64,000 nt of DNA, from assembly GCA_002529455.1 (NCBI GenBank), contig NYMS01000053.1, positions 62,001-126,000 on the forward strand, in the 5' to 3' direction. The translations under genes were made by a program, and so were the position numbers. The stretch comes from Glycomyces fuscus. Lineage in GTDB: Bacteria; Actinomycetota; Actinomycetes; Streptosporangiales; Streptosporangiaceae. Positions 33,191 to 42,804 of the stretch are shown here, piece after piece (the stretch's first letter is position 1; every line of letters begins with the position of its first letter). The notes below the pieces were generated by a model, which saw nothing but the letters and a program-made list of their open reading frames with translations, did no database searches and had not been told where the DNA came from.

Positions 33191-33469
33191 ATGAGCGCCA
33201 GCGTCCGCGTGCCCACCATCCTGCGCACCTACACCAACGACGTCTCCGAGGTCACCGCGCAGGGGACCACCCTGGCCGAGGTCCTCGACGACCTGGAGGC
33301 CAACTACCCCGGCATCCGCGCCCGGATCCTGGACGACAACGGCAAGGTGCGCCGCTTCGTCAACGTCTACGTCGGCGACGAGGACGTGCGCTTCGACAAG
33401 GGCCTCCAGACCGAGGTCGCCGACGGCGCCCAGGTCTCCATCATCCCGGCGGTCGCCGGGGGCTGCTGA
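33191..33469 (+). CDS. MoaD/ThiS/CysO-family ubiquitin-like sulfur carrier ending Gly-Gly-Cys
   Basis: A 92-residue beta-grasp sulfur carrier. VRVPTILRTYTND, LDDLEANYPGIRARI, RRFVNVYVGDEDVRF and VSIIPAVAGG are strikingly like mycobacterial CysO, which carries sulfide as a C-terminal thiocarboxylate for cysteine synthesis by CysM. Here the Gly-Gly is followed by a terminal Cys, so activation would need removal of that residue, as known for HcyS-Ala and QbsE by JAMM peptidases. GAAGGA precedes the ATG. It follows the SAM-regulated ThrC-like gene by 240 bases on the same strand. No E1-like or JAMM gene is in the window. Confidence 0.88.
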   Translation: MSASVRVPTILRTYTNDVSEVTAQGTTLAEVLDDLEANYPGIRARILDDNGKVRRFVNVYVGDEDVRFDKGLQTEVADGAQVSIIPAVAGGC

Positions 33470-33652
33470 GCTCCGTCCCGGAGGGGCGGTTCCGGCGCGA
33501 CAGGGCGCCGGGGCCGCCCCTCCGGCGTCCGCCGGGGGCCCGCGCCTCCCCGTGGCGCCGGAACCGGACCCCGCGCACCCGGTCCCGTGCGCGCCGGAGC
33601 GCCGCGCCGCTGCTCGTAGGCTGGACGATATTTCGGTCGAACGAGGGTGGAG

Positions 33653-34240
33653 ATGTCGGCGACACGGCTGCTGGTCCTGGGTGTGGTGCGCATGGAGGGG
33701 CAGGCCCACGGATACCGGGTGGGCCGGGAGCTCCTGTCCTGGGGGACCGAGCACTGGGCCAACATCAAGTGGGGCTCCATCTACCACGCCCTGCGCAAGC
33801 TCTCCCAGGAGGGCAAGCTGCGCGAGTTCGTCGCCGAGGGGGACGAGGTGGTCGACCGCGTCTCCTACGCGATCACCGAGGACGGCGAGGCCGAGCTGCA
33901 CCGCCTCGTCCGCCGGGGGCTGACCCGCAGGGAGGACCCCGCGATGCTCTTCGCGGCGGTCACCCTCATGCCCGCCCTGCCGCGCGCGGAGGTCGTCGCC
34001 CTGCTGGAACAGCGCCTGGACCTGCTGGAGCGGACGGGCGGTGAGTTGCAGCCCTCCGACGACCGGGGCGAACCCGTGCACGTGCGCGAGCTCTTCGGAC
34101 TGTGGAGGGGCACGATCGAGGCCGAGGCCCGCTGGACGCGCGACCTCGTCGCCTCCCTGCGGGCGGGGGAGTACACCATGGCCGACGACGGCCCCGACGC
34201 CTTCGGGCTGCCCCCGGGGCCGGGGGCCCGCGGCCGCTGA
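33653..34240 (+). CDS. PadR family transcriptional regulator
   Basis: A 195-residue PadR repressor. The winged helix includes LLVLGVVRMEGQAHGYRVGRELLSW and IKWGSIYHALRKLSQEGKL, followed by the wing VSYAITEDGEAELHRLV. The C-terminal helices resemble the PadR_C (Vir_act_alpha_C) dimerisation region. It is immediately upstream of a two-gene ABC exporter and an AT-rich inverted repeat, the common arrangement for drug-responsive PadR systems. The ATG at 33653 has GAGG six bases upstream; a GTG at 33647 is possible. Confidence 0.88.
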   Translation: MSATRLLVLGVVRMEGQAHGYRVGRELLSWGTEHWANIKWGSIYHALRKLSQEGKLREFVAEGDEVVDRVSYAITEDGEAELHRLVRRGLTRREDPAMLFAAVTLMPALPRAEVVALLEQRLDLLERTGGELQPSDDRGEPVHVRELFGLWRGTIEAEARWTRDLVASLRAGEYTMADDGPDAFGLPPGPGARGR

Positions 34241-34308
34241 CCCGAGGGCCCGCCGTTCCGGAGGCTCCCCCCTCGCCCGGGGCCGCCTCCGAGGGAGCGG
34301 ACGGGGCT

Positions 34309-34374
34309 CTTATTAAAATTTGAGTATCTCGCCCGGACGGTGCACACTCTCTCTGGTATTCAAGTTTTAATAAG
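34309..34374. promoter_or_regulatory. AT-rich 20-bp inverted repeat, probable PadR operator
   Basis: CTTATTAAAATTTGAGTATC (34309-34328) and its imperfect complement at 34355-34374 (17 of 20 positions match) flank a 26-base centre. The right arm abuts the ribosome-binding site AAGGAG of the ABC gene. Both arms are extremely AT-rich compared with their surroundings. Placement between padR and the exporter genes suggests autoregulation and repression of the exporter by PadR. Confidence 0.65.
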
Positions 34375-34381
34375 GAGAGGG

Positions 34382-35353
34382 ATGATCCACACACGGGGGC
34401 TGACCCGGCACTTCCGGGTCGGCAAGGAGACGGTCGAGGCCGTCCGCGGCGTCGACATCGACGTCGCCGAGGGCGAGCTCGTCGCCCTGCTGGGGCCGAA
34501 CGGCGCGGGGAAGTCGACCACCCTGCGCATGCTCACCACCCTGCTCGCGCCCACCTCCGGCACGGCCGTGGTCGCCGGGCACGACGTGCGCACGGCGCCC
34601 GCCCGGGTGCGGCGGGGGATCGGCTTCGTCGGCCAGGGGCACGGCTCCGGGGACGACCAGCGGGTCGGGGAGGAGCTGTACGCCCAGGGCCTGCTGTACG
34701 GGCTCGACCGGAGCGCCGCGCGCCGCCGCTCGGCGGAACTGCTCGACCTGCTGGACCTGGGCGGCACCGCCGACCGCGAGGCCACCAAGCTCTCCGGGGG
34801 CCAGCGGCGGCGGCTCGACATCGCCATGGGGCTCATCCACGAGCCCGGTCTGCTGTTCCTGGACGAGCCCTCCACGGGGCTGGACCCGCACAGCCGGGCC
34901 AACCTGTGGGAGCACATCACCCGGCTGCGCGAGCGCCTGGGCACCACGGTCGTGCTCACCACCCACTACCTCGACGAGGCCGACGACATGGCCGAACGCG
35001 TCCTGGTCATCGACCACGGCCGGGTCATCGCCGACGGCACCGCCGACGAGCTCAAGGGCAGGGTCTCCGGCGACCTGGTCACCTTCACCGTGCGCGAGGA
35101 GGACCACGCGCGCACCGGGGCGGAGATCGCCGGGCGCACGCCGTCCGCCGGGGAGGCCGAGGTCGTCACCGCGGTGGGGCGCGACCCGGAGGTGCGCCTG
35201 CGGGTCGGGCGCGGCGACGCGGTCCTGCCCGACCTGCTGCGCGCGCTCGACGCGGCGGGAGTCCCCCTTCTCACGGTCCGGGTGCAGCGGCCCACCCTGG
35301 ACGACGTGTTCCTGACCCTGACCGGCCGCAGCCTTCGGGAGGAGGGGGCATGA
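34382..35353 (+). CDS. ABC transporter ATP-binding protein (DrrA-like, daunorubicin-resistance family)
   Basis: A 323-residue ATPase. Walker A is GPNGAGKST, the signature LSGGQRRRLDIAMGL, Walker B LLFLDEPSTGLD, and the switch histidine is in VVLTTHYLDEADDMAE. The C-terminal 90 residues form the regulatory domain found in DrrA-type proteins. The ATG at 34382 follows AAGGAG at short spacing. It overlaps the permease gene by four bases (ATGA), so the two proteins are made together as a two-gene exporter. Confidence 0.92.
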   Translation: MIHTRGLTRHFRVGKETVEAVRGVDIDVAEGELVALLGPNGAGKSTTLRMLTTLLAPTSGTAVVAGHDVRTAPARVRRGIGFVGQGHGSGDDQRVGEELYAQGLLYGLDRSAARRRSAELLDLLDLGGTADREATKLSGGQRRRLDIAMGLIHEPGLLFLDEPSTGLDPHSRANLWEHITRLRERLGTTVVLTTHYLDEADDMAERVLVIDHGRVIADGTADELKGRVSGDLVTFTVREEDHARTGAEIAGRTPSAGEAEVVTAVGRDPEVRLRVGRGDAVLPDLLRALDAAGVPLLTVRVQRPTLDDVFLTLTGRSLREEGA

Positions 35354-36162
35354 GCGTCCACGAGGAGACCGGACCGACCACGGCGGCCGGGGCGGGGCGG
35401 CGCGCCTGGGCGCCGAACCCGCTGCGCGACACCGCCACCGTCTTCGCCCGCCAGATGCGCCCGCTCCTGCACCGGCCGCTGATGCTGTTCTTCGGCATGC
35501 TGCAACCGGTGCTGTACCTGGTGCTGTTCGCGCCCCTGCTGACGGGGCTGGCCGGAGCCGAGGGCCAGAACCCGTGGCAGTGGTTCGTCCCCGGGCTGCT
35601 GGTCATGCTCGCCCTGTTCGGGGCCGGGTTCTCCGGGTTCGCGCTGTTGCCGGAGATGTCCTCCGGGGCGCACGAGCGGCTGCTGGCCACCCCGGTGAGC
35701 CGGGTGGCGCTGCTGCTGGGTCGGGTCCTGCGCGACGTGGTGACCATGACGGCGCAGATGGTGATCATCCTCGTGCTGGTGACGCTGCTCGGGTTCGAGG
35801 CGTCGTTGGCGGGCGCCGTCGCGGGGCTGCTCCTGCTCGCCGTCCTGGGCGCCGGGCTGGCCACGCTGTCGTACCTGACGGCCCTGGCGGTCAGGCAGAC
35901 CTTCGTGTTCGCGCCGATCATCCAGACGGTGCTCATGCCGCTGATGCTGCTGTCCGGCGTGCTGCTGCCGATGGAACTGGCGCCGCCGTGGCTGTACGCG
36001 CTCTCGCGGGCCAACCCGGTGGCCCACGTGGTGGACGCCGAACGCGCGCTGTTCGCCGGGCAGTGGGACGCCTCGGTCGGGATCGGCTGGGCCGTGGCGG
36101 TCGTCCTCGCCGTCGCCGCGCTGGCGGTCGGGTCGAGGGCGATGCGCCGCCTCAGCTCCTGA
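35350..36162 (+). CDS. ABC-2 type transporter permease (DrrB-like)
   Basis: A 270-residue membrane permease with six helices between residues about 45 and 265. The ABC-2 signature lies around MLMPLMLLSGVLLPMELAPPWLYALSRANPVAHVVDAERALF (characteristic elements LSGVLLPM and NPVAHVVDA). It is coupled to the upstream ATPase gene. Export of a lipophilic antibiotic or lipid is the usual role of this class. The adjacent PadR gene probably senses the exported compound. Confidence 0.9.
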   Translation: MSVHEETGPTTAAGAGRRAWAPNPLRDTATVFARQMRPLLHRPLMLFFGMLQPVLYLVLFAPLLTGLAGAEGQNPWQWFVPGLLVMLALFGAGFSGFALLPEMSSGAHERLLATPVSRVALLLGRVLRDVVTMTAQMVIILVLVTLLGFEASLAGAVAGLLLLAVLGAGLATLSYLTALAVRQTFVFAPIIQTVLMPLMLLSGVLLPMELAPPWLYALSRANPVAHVVDAERALFAGQWDASVGIGWAVAVVLAVAALAVGSRAMRRLSS

Positions 36163-36329
36163 CCTGCGCGCCGCCGCCGCGCGCCGCGTCGGAGCGGTGC
36201 CGGAGCCGCGCGCCCGGGACGGGAAACCGGGGCGCGGCTCCGTCCGCTCAGCGCGGAAAACCCGCATGTCATGTGGTGTTTGTGCAGGTAGATACGGAAA
36301 TGACGGGATGGGAAATCGTGACCACATCG

Positions 36330-36356
36330 TTTGCACTCGCCGGGGTCGAGTGCTAA
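36330..36356. promoter_or_regulatory. CIRCE element 1 (one mismatch)
   Basis: TTTGCACTC, nine bases, then GAGTGCTAA: the HrcA-binding CIRCE with a single deviation (TTT for TTA). It lies 165 bases upstream of groEL. The rest of 36163-36520 is leader and promoter DNA without a gene. Confidence 0.85.
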
Positions 36357-36368
36357 AAAGGGATCTGG

Positions 36369-36395
36369 TTAGCACTCGCCTTCACTGAGTGCTAA
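36369..36395. promoter_or_regulatory. CIRCE element 2 (perfect)
   Basis: TTAGCACTC, nine bases, GAGTGCTAA exactly match the CIRCE consensus. Repression of groEL by HrcA, relieved on heat shock, is therefore expected. The two copies are spaced 12 bases apart. Confidence 0.93.
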
Positions 36396-36520
36396 ACCGG
36401 ATGAGGCTGCGAGATCGCGGCTCCCGGCAGCAGGGTTGCCGGCGGGTCCGCGGTCGTCCGTCGCGGGCGCACGTCTCGTCCCATCGCGTATCAGCCCGGT
36501 CTCGGGAGGACAAGAACCCA

Positions 36521-38152
<1,632 letters not shown>

Positions 38153-38225
38153 CAGGTCCGTGACACCTCGGGCCCCCGGGCCCGCAGGCGTCTGAGGTCC
38201 GGATACGCGACCTCGCCCGCGACGG

Positions 38226-38253
38226 CCGGGCGGCTCCTTCGGGGGCCGCCCGG
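38226..38253 (+). terminator. groEL terminator with TTCG tetraloop
   Basis: A 12-bp stem (38226-38237 with 38242-38253, one G-U pair) is closed by a C(TTCG)G tetraloop and followed by TTTCGCCTTTT. This is the clearest intrinsic terminator in the window. Confidence 0.9.
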
Positions 38254-38392
38254 TTTCGCCTTTTCCGGGGCGGGGGACGCCGGGATCGCCGAGGCGGCAC
38301 TGTCGTTCGTGGAGAGCCGGGGCTATTCTGCGAAGTGTCGGGCGGACAGGGACACGGAGCGTTACGCTTCCTGTCCGGAGGTGCTAGGCGAA

Positions 38393-39004
38393 ATGGGTCT
38401 GCTGATGACGGAAGCCGCCCCGGCGGTGGGGCTGTCGCGATGGGACTACCTGCTGGGCACCTGGCGAGAGCTGGACGTGCCCGACGGTTGGCGGGCCGAG
38501 ATCATCGATGACAGCGGAGTCGTGCTCGTGGCCCCCCCATCCATGCCCCACAACATCATCGCGTCCTGGGTCCACCGGGCACTGCTTCTGGCCCTCCCCG
38601 ACGACTGGCATATCTTCCAGACCCTGGGGCTCCAGTTGCCGGTGGCCGAGAGGTTGTACATGCCGGACCTGGTCGTCATGCCAGCATCGGCCGCGGAGCA
38701 GGCGCAGAACCCCTGCCCGGCGGACGAGGCGGAACTGGTGGTCGAGATCGTCTCCCGGAGCAGCAGGGACACCGACCGCAAGGCGAAGCTGTGGGGCTAC
38801 GCGCACGCACCCGTCCCGCTCTACCTGCTGATCGACGCCTGGGACGAGGCCGGTCCGTCGGTCACCCTCTACGAGCAGCCCGGCAACGGCCGCTACAACC
38901 ACGCCACGACCGTGGACTTCGGCGCGAAGATCCGTCTGCCGGAGCCCCTCGACGTCGAGATCGACACCTCCAGGTTCCCCGGCCCCGACCAGTGGCCTTC
39001 CTGA
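38393..39004 (+). CDS. Uma2 family protein (DUF820, PD-(D/E)XK nuclease fold)
   Basis: A 203-residue Uma2/DUF820 protein. Nuclease-fold motifs include PSMPHNIIASWVHRAL, the Asp in YMPDLVVMP and the E...K pair in ELVVEIVSRSSRDTDRKAKLWGYA. These correspond to the active-site D, E-x-S and K of the family. Such genes are often multicopy and highly variable; their role is unresolved, with mobile or defence functions proposed. GGAGG is 11 bases before ATG 38393; ATG 38405 is an alternative. Confidence 0.85.
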   Translation: MGLLMTEAAPAVGLSRWDYLLGTWRELDVPDGWRAEIIDDSGVVLVAPPSMPHNIIASWVHRALLLALPDDWHIFQTLGLQLPVAERLYMPDLVVMPASAAEQAQNPCPADEAELVVEIVSRSSRDTDRKAKLWGYAHAPVPLYLLIDAWDEAGPSVTLYEQPGNGRYNHATTVDFGAKIRLPEPLDVEIDTSRFPGPDQWPS

Positions 39005-39033
39005 GGACGCGGGCGGCAGTGGTCTGAGGGCCT

Positions 39034-40860
39034 TCAGCCCGCGCCGTGCCAGGCGCGCCACAGGTCGGCGTAGGAGCCGCCGCGGGCCAGCAGCTCGTCG
39101 TGGCTGCCCAGCTCACTGATCCGGCCGTCCTCCACCACCGCGATCCGGTCGGCGTCGTGCGCGGTGTGCAGCCGGTGCGCGATGGCCACCACGGTGCGGC
39201 CCGACAGCACCCCCGCCAGCGAGCGCTCCAGGTGGCGGGCCGAACGCGGGTCCATCAGGGACGTGGCCTCGTCCAGCACCAGCACGTCCGGGTCGGCCAG
39301 CACCACACGGGCCAGGGCGAGCTGCTGTACGTGGGCGGGGTCCAGCGGGACGTTGCCCGACCCCACCCGCGTGTCCAGCCCGTCCGGCAGCGAGCGCACC
39401 CAGGCCTCGGCGTCCACGGCGGCCAGCGCCTCCCAGAGGCGCCCCTCGTCCACCTCGGCCGCCCCCTCGGGCCGGTCCAGCGCCAGCGCCAGGTTCTCGG
39501 CGATCGTCCCCCGGAACATGTGGCTCTCCTGGCTCAGCAGGATCGCCCGCGCGCGCCGCTCCTCGGGAGGCAGGTCCGACACCGGCACCCCGCTCACGCG
39601 GACGCCGCCCGACGTCGGCGGGTGCACGCCCGCGATCAGCTTGCCCAGGGTCGACTTGCCCGCGCCGCTCGGACCCACCACGGCCAGGCGCTCGCCGGGC
39701 GCCAGCACCAGGTCGACGCCGTGCAGGACCTCCGCGTCGGTGTAGCCGAAGCGCACGCCCTCCACCCGTACCTCGCCGGTCCGGGAGGCGTCCCGGGGCG
39801 CCTCGGCCCCGGCGGGCGCCTCCTCGGCCAGCTCCACGCCCAGCAGCCTGCGCATGCTCGTGAAGCCCATCATCAGGCTGTCCACCTGGTCCAGCAGCTG
39901 GTCCAGGGGCCGGCCCATCTGCCTGCTGAGGAAGACCGCGGTGGCGATCCCGCCCAGGCTCAGCGACCCGTCGGCGTACAACAGGCCCGCCACCAGGAAG
40001 GTCAGCGCGATCGGGAACATGTACCCGAGCTCCAGCGGCGGGTACCAGACGCAGCGCAACCACAGCGTGTACCGCTCCGCCGCGTAGGCCCGGCCCACCC
40101 GCTGCTCGTTGAGCGCGATCCGCCGGGCCTGCCGCCCCAGCGACTCGATCGTGTGCGCGCCCTCCACGGTGTCGGTCACGCTCTGGGTCAGCTCCGAGTA
40201 GGTGGCCAGCTCGCGCACGTACCCCTCCGGGGCCCTGCGCGCGTACCAGCGCGTGGACACCCACAGCGCGGGCACGGACGGCAGCCACGCCAGCAGCAGG
40301 AGCGGGTGCAGGACGGCGAGCGCGGTGGTGACGACCACGAGGGTCACCGTGCTCACCGCCATCACCGGTACCGAGACGCGCACGGTGTGGCTCAGGTGGC
40401 CGATGTCGCGGCCGGTGCGCGCCACCAGGTCGCCCGTGCCGGCGCGCTCCACCACGCCCATGGGCAGCCGGAGCACCGCGCGCACGAACTCCTCGCGCAG
40501 CTGCGCCAGCACGCTCTCGCCGAACCTGATCGAGGCCGCCACGGACGCCAGCGTGAACCCGGCGTGCAGCACCAGCGCCGCGACGATGAGTCCGGCGAGC
40601 ACGTCGATACGCGAGGACGCTCCGCCCGCGCGCACGGTGTCGATGATCATGCCGAGGATCCAGGGCGAGGCCAGCGCCATGAGCGCGGCCGCCCCGTACA
40701 GGAGCACGACGACGGCGAGCAGCCGTCCGTGCTCGCGCCCGGCGCGGCGCAGCCGCCTCCACACGGCCGGGGCCGGAGCGATCGGCAGCCCCTGCGCGCG
40801 GTGCTCCGGGGGCGCGGCGGGCGGGCGGAGGGCCTCGGCGCGGTCGGTGGTCTGGGTCAT
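39034..40860 (-). CDS. ABC exporter half-transporter A: intact Walker motifs, degenerate signature
   Basis: A 608-residue type I exporter with six N-terminal membrane helices (about 45-330) and an ATPase domain (about 365-600). Walker A GPSGAGKST, Q-loop ILLSQESHMF, Walker B VLVLDEATSLMD and the switch histidine in IAHRLHT are intact. The signature, normally LSGGQ, reads LDPAHVQQLALAR. Its start codon overlaps the stop of the upstream partner gene (ATGA), so both chains are made together as a heterodimer. Substrate unknown; similar pairs export peptides or drugs. Confidence 0.9.
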   Translation of the reverse strand: MTQTTDRAEALRPPAAPPEHRAQGLPIAPAPAVWRRLRRAGREHGRLLAVVVLLYGAAALMALASPWILGMIIDTVRAGGASSRIDVLAGLIVAALVLHAGFTLASVAASIRFGESVLAQLREEFVRAVLRLPMGVVERAGTGDLVARTGRDIGHLSHTVRVSVPVMAVSTVTLVVVTTALAVLHPLLLLAWLPSVPALWVSTRWYARRAPEGYVRELATYSELTQSVTDTVEGAHTIESLGRQARRIALNEQRVGRAYAAERYTLWLRCVWYPPLELGYMFPIALTFLVAGLLYADGSLSLGGIATAVFLSRQMGRPLDQLLDQVDSLMMGFTSMRRLLGVELAEEAPAGAEAPRDASRTGEVRVEGVRFGYTDAEVLHGVDLVLAPGERLAVVGPSGAGKSTLGKLIAGVHPPTSGGVRVSGVPVSDLPPEERRARAILLSQESHMFRGTIAENLALALDRPEGAAEVDEGRLWEALAAVDAEAWVRSLPDGLDTRVGSGNVPLDPAHVQQLALARVVLADPDVLVLDEATSLMDPRSARHLERSLAGVLSGRTVVAIAHRLHTAHDADRIAVVEDGRISELGSHDELLARGGSYADLWRAWHGAG

Positions 40861-42599
40861 GGCTTCCCCTCCGTGGGGACGGCGCGCAGAACGGCGGCGG
40901 TGTAGCGGGGACAGCCGTCGAGCAGCTCCCGGTGGGTCCCCTCGGCGACGAGGCGGCCCCCCTCGACGAACTGCACGTGGTCGGTGCGGTCGAGCAGCAG
41001 GGGGCTGGTGGTGACCAGCCCGGTCGTGCGTCCCGCGCGCTCGACGGGCAGGTGCGCGGCGATCGCGGCCTCGGAGTGGGCGTCCACGGCGGAGGCCGGC
41101 TCCACCAGCAGCAGGACCTCCGGGTCCAGGGCCAGGGCGCGGGCCAGGCGCAGGCGCTGCTGCTGGCCGCCGGAGTACTCGCGGCCGCGTTCGGTGAGCA
41201 GCGCCTCCAGCCCGGCCGCGGACTGGCGCACCACGTCGTCGGCGTGCGCGGCGCGCACGACCTCGGCCAGGCGCTCGTCAGAGATCCCCCGGTCGGGGGA
41301 CAGCTCGTCGCGCAGGGTTCCGGAGAACAGGTGCGCCTCGTTGGTGGCCACCAGGACGCGGCGGCGCACCAGGGCGCGGGGCAGGTCGCGCAGGCGTACG
41401 GTCCGGCCGGTGTCCCTCTCGACCAGCACGGCGTCCGCGCCCTCCTCGTCCCGGTAGCGCCCCAGGCGTTCGGCGATGGCGGTGGCGTCGGCGGGGTCGG
41501 CGCAGACCACGCCGGTGGTGCGGCCCGCGGCGAGGGTCACGCCGCTGCCCGGGTCGTGCAGGTCGCAGGGCCCGGCCGGTTCGGGCTCGGGGTGTTCGGG
41601 GTCGGGGTGGTCGTGCTCCAGGCGCAGCACGCGCACCACGCGCCCCGCGGCCACCCGGGCCGAGACGAACAGGGACGTGCAGTGCATCAGGTGGCGCACC
41701 GTCATGGACAGCGTGCCGGTGTAGCCGTAGAACGCGACGAGCTGGCCGATGGTGATCTCCCCGGCCAGGGCCAGGCGGGCGCCGTACCAGACGATGCCGA
41801 CCAGCAGCAGGCCCGGGGCGAACTCGCGTGCCGCGTTCAGGGCGGCGTCCACCCAGCCCACGCGCATGGCGGCGGAGCGGACCCGCTGTGAGGCGGTGCG
41901 GTAGCGGTGGTCCACGGTGCGCTCGCCGCCCACACCCCGCAGTACGCGCAGGCCCGCCACGAGGTCGGTGGACAGGGTGGTGAGCTCGGCCTGCCGGTCG
42001 CGCTGGTGTTCCTGGCGCCGGGAGAACACGCGCAGCAGCGGCACCATCCCCACGATGATGAGCGGGACCGCCACGAGCACGACCACGCCGAACGTGACGT
42101 GCGAGGTGAGCATGAAGGCGCTGACCGCGGCCACCGCCACGAGGGAGGACAGGATCTGTCCGGCCGTCTCGTAGAAGTCGCCGACGCGGTCGATGTCCTC
42201 GGTGCCCACGGCCACCACCTCGCCGGAGGGAAGCCGCCGGGTGAGGGTGGAGCCCATGCGCACCGAGTGGTCGGTGACCACCTGGATGGTCCGGTAGGCG
42301 GACGCGTACCAGTTGAAGCACTCGGCCCGGTGGGCGACGGGGATGAGTGCGACGGCGGCGGCGACGAGCGCGGCGAGGACGCCGAACCAGCCGAGGACGG
42401 CGCCCGGGTCCCCCTGGACGAGCCCGGAGTCGAGCGCGGCGCCCAGCGCGGTGGAGATGAGCACACCGTTGACCATGAAGGCGCCCGTGGCCGCGCCCGA
42501 CCACAGCAGTGAACGCCGCTCCTTCAGGGCGAGCCACCACAGGAACCGGTCGGCCGAACGGCGTTCGGGAACGCCGGTGGGCTGGGGAAGTGTGCGCAC
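40857..42599 (-). CDS. ABC exporter half-transporter B: intact signature, degenerate Walker A, Walker B and Q-loop
   Basis: A 580-residue half-transporter with six membrane helices. The ATPase domain has YSGGQQQRLRLARAL, but the P-loop reads GVVCADPADATA instead of GxxGxGKST (Lys lost), the Q-loop ATNEAHLF lacks Gln, Walker B is VLLLVEPASAVD (Asp to Val), and the switch His is absent. ATP cannot bind normally here. With partner A, one composite ATP site is consensus and the other wholly degenerate. The start is uncertain: GTG 42599 lies next to the inverted repeat ACAGTT/AACTGT (42598-42613); GTG 42638 would add 13 residues. Confidence 0.88.
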   Translation of the reverse strand: MRTLPQPTGVPERRSADRFLWWLALKERRSLLWSGAATGAFMVNGVLISTALGAALDSGLVQGDPGAVLGWFGVLAALVAAAVALIPVAHRAECFNWYASAYRTIQVVTDHSVRMGSTLTRRLPSGEVVAVGTEDIDRVGDFYETAGQILSSLVAVAAVSAFMLTSHVTFGVVVLVAVPLIIVGMVPLLRVFSRRQEHQRDRQAELTTLSTDLVAGLRVLRGVGGERTVDHRYRTASQRVRSAAMRVGWVDAALNAAREFAPGLLLVGIVWYGARLALAGEITIGQLVAFYGYTGTLSMTVRHLMHCTSLFVSARVAAGRVVRVLRLEHDHPDPEHPEPEPAGPCDLHDPGSGVTLAAGRTTGVVCADPADATAIAERLGRYRDEEGADAVLVERDTGRTVRLRDLPRALVRRRVLVATNEAHLFSGTLRDELSPDRGISDERLAEVVRAAHADDVVRQSAAGLEALLTERGREYSGGQQQRLRLARALALDPEVLLLVEPASAVDAHSEAAIAAHLPVERAGRTTGLVTTSPLLLDRTDHVQFVEGGRLVAEGTHRELLDGCPRYTAAVLRAVPTEGKP

Positions 42600-42804
42600 A
42601 GTTTCCGAACTGTAACCAGGGCAACCTGTGCGGGCCACTTCTTTTTCGGCCGGGGCGGACCTGGTGGGAAGCCCGGAGCGCGCCGGGGTGAGACGTCGAC
42701 GGCGAGCACGGTCCGCCCGTCGGCTGCCCGGGACCGCGCGGGTCGTCGGCCGTGCGCGCCCCGAAGGTGCGACGTACTTCGGGGCACGCGGCAGGGGTTC
42801 CGGT

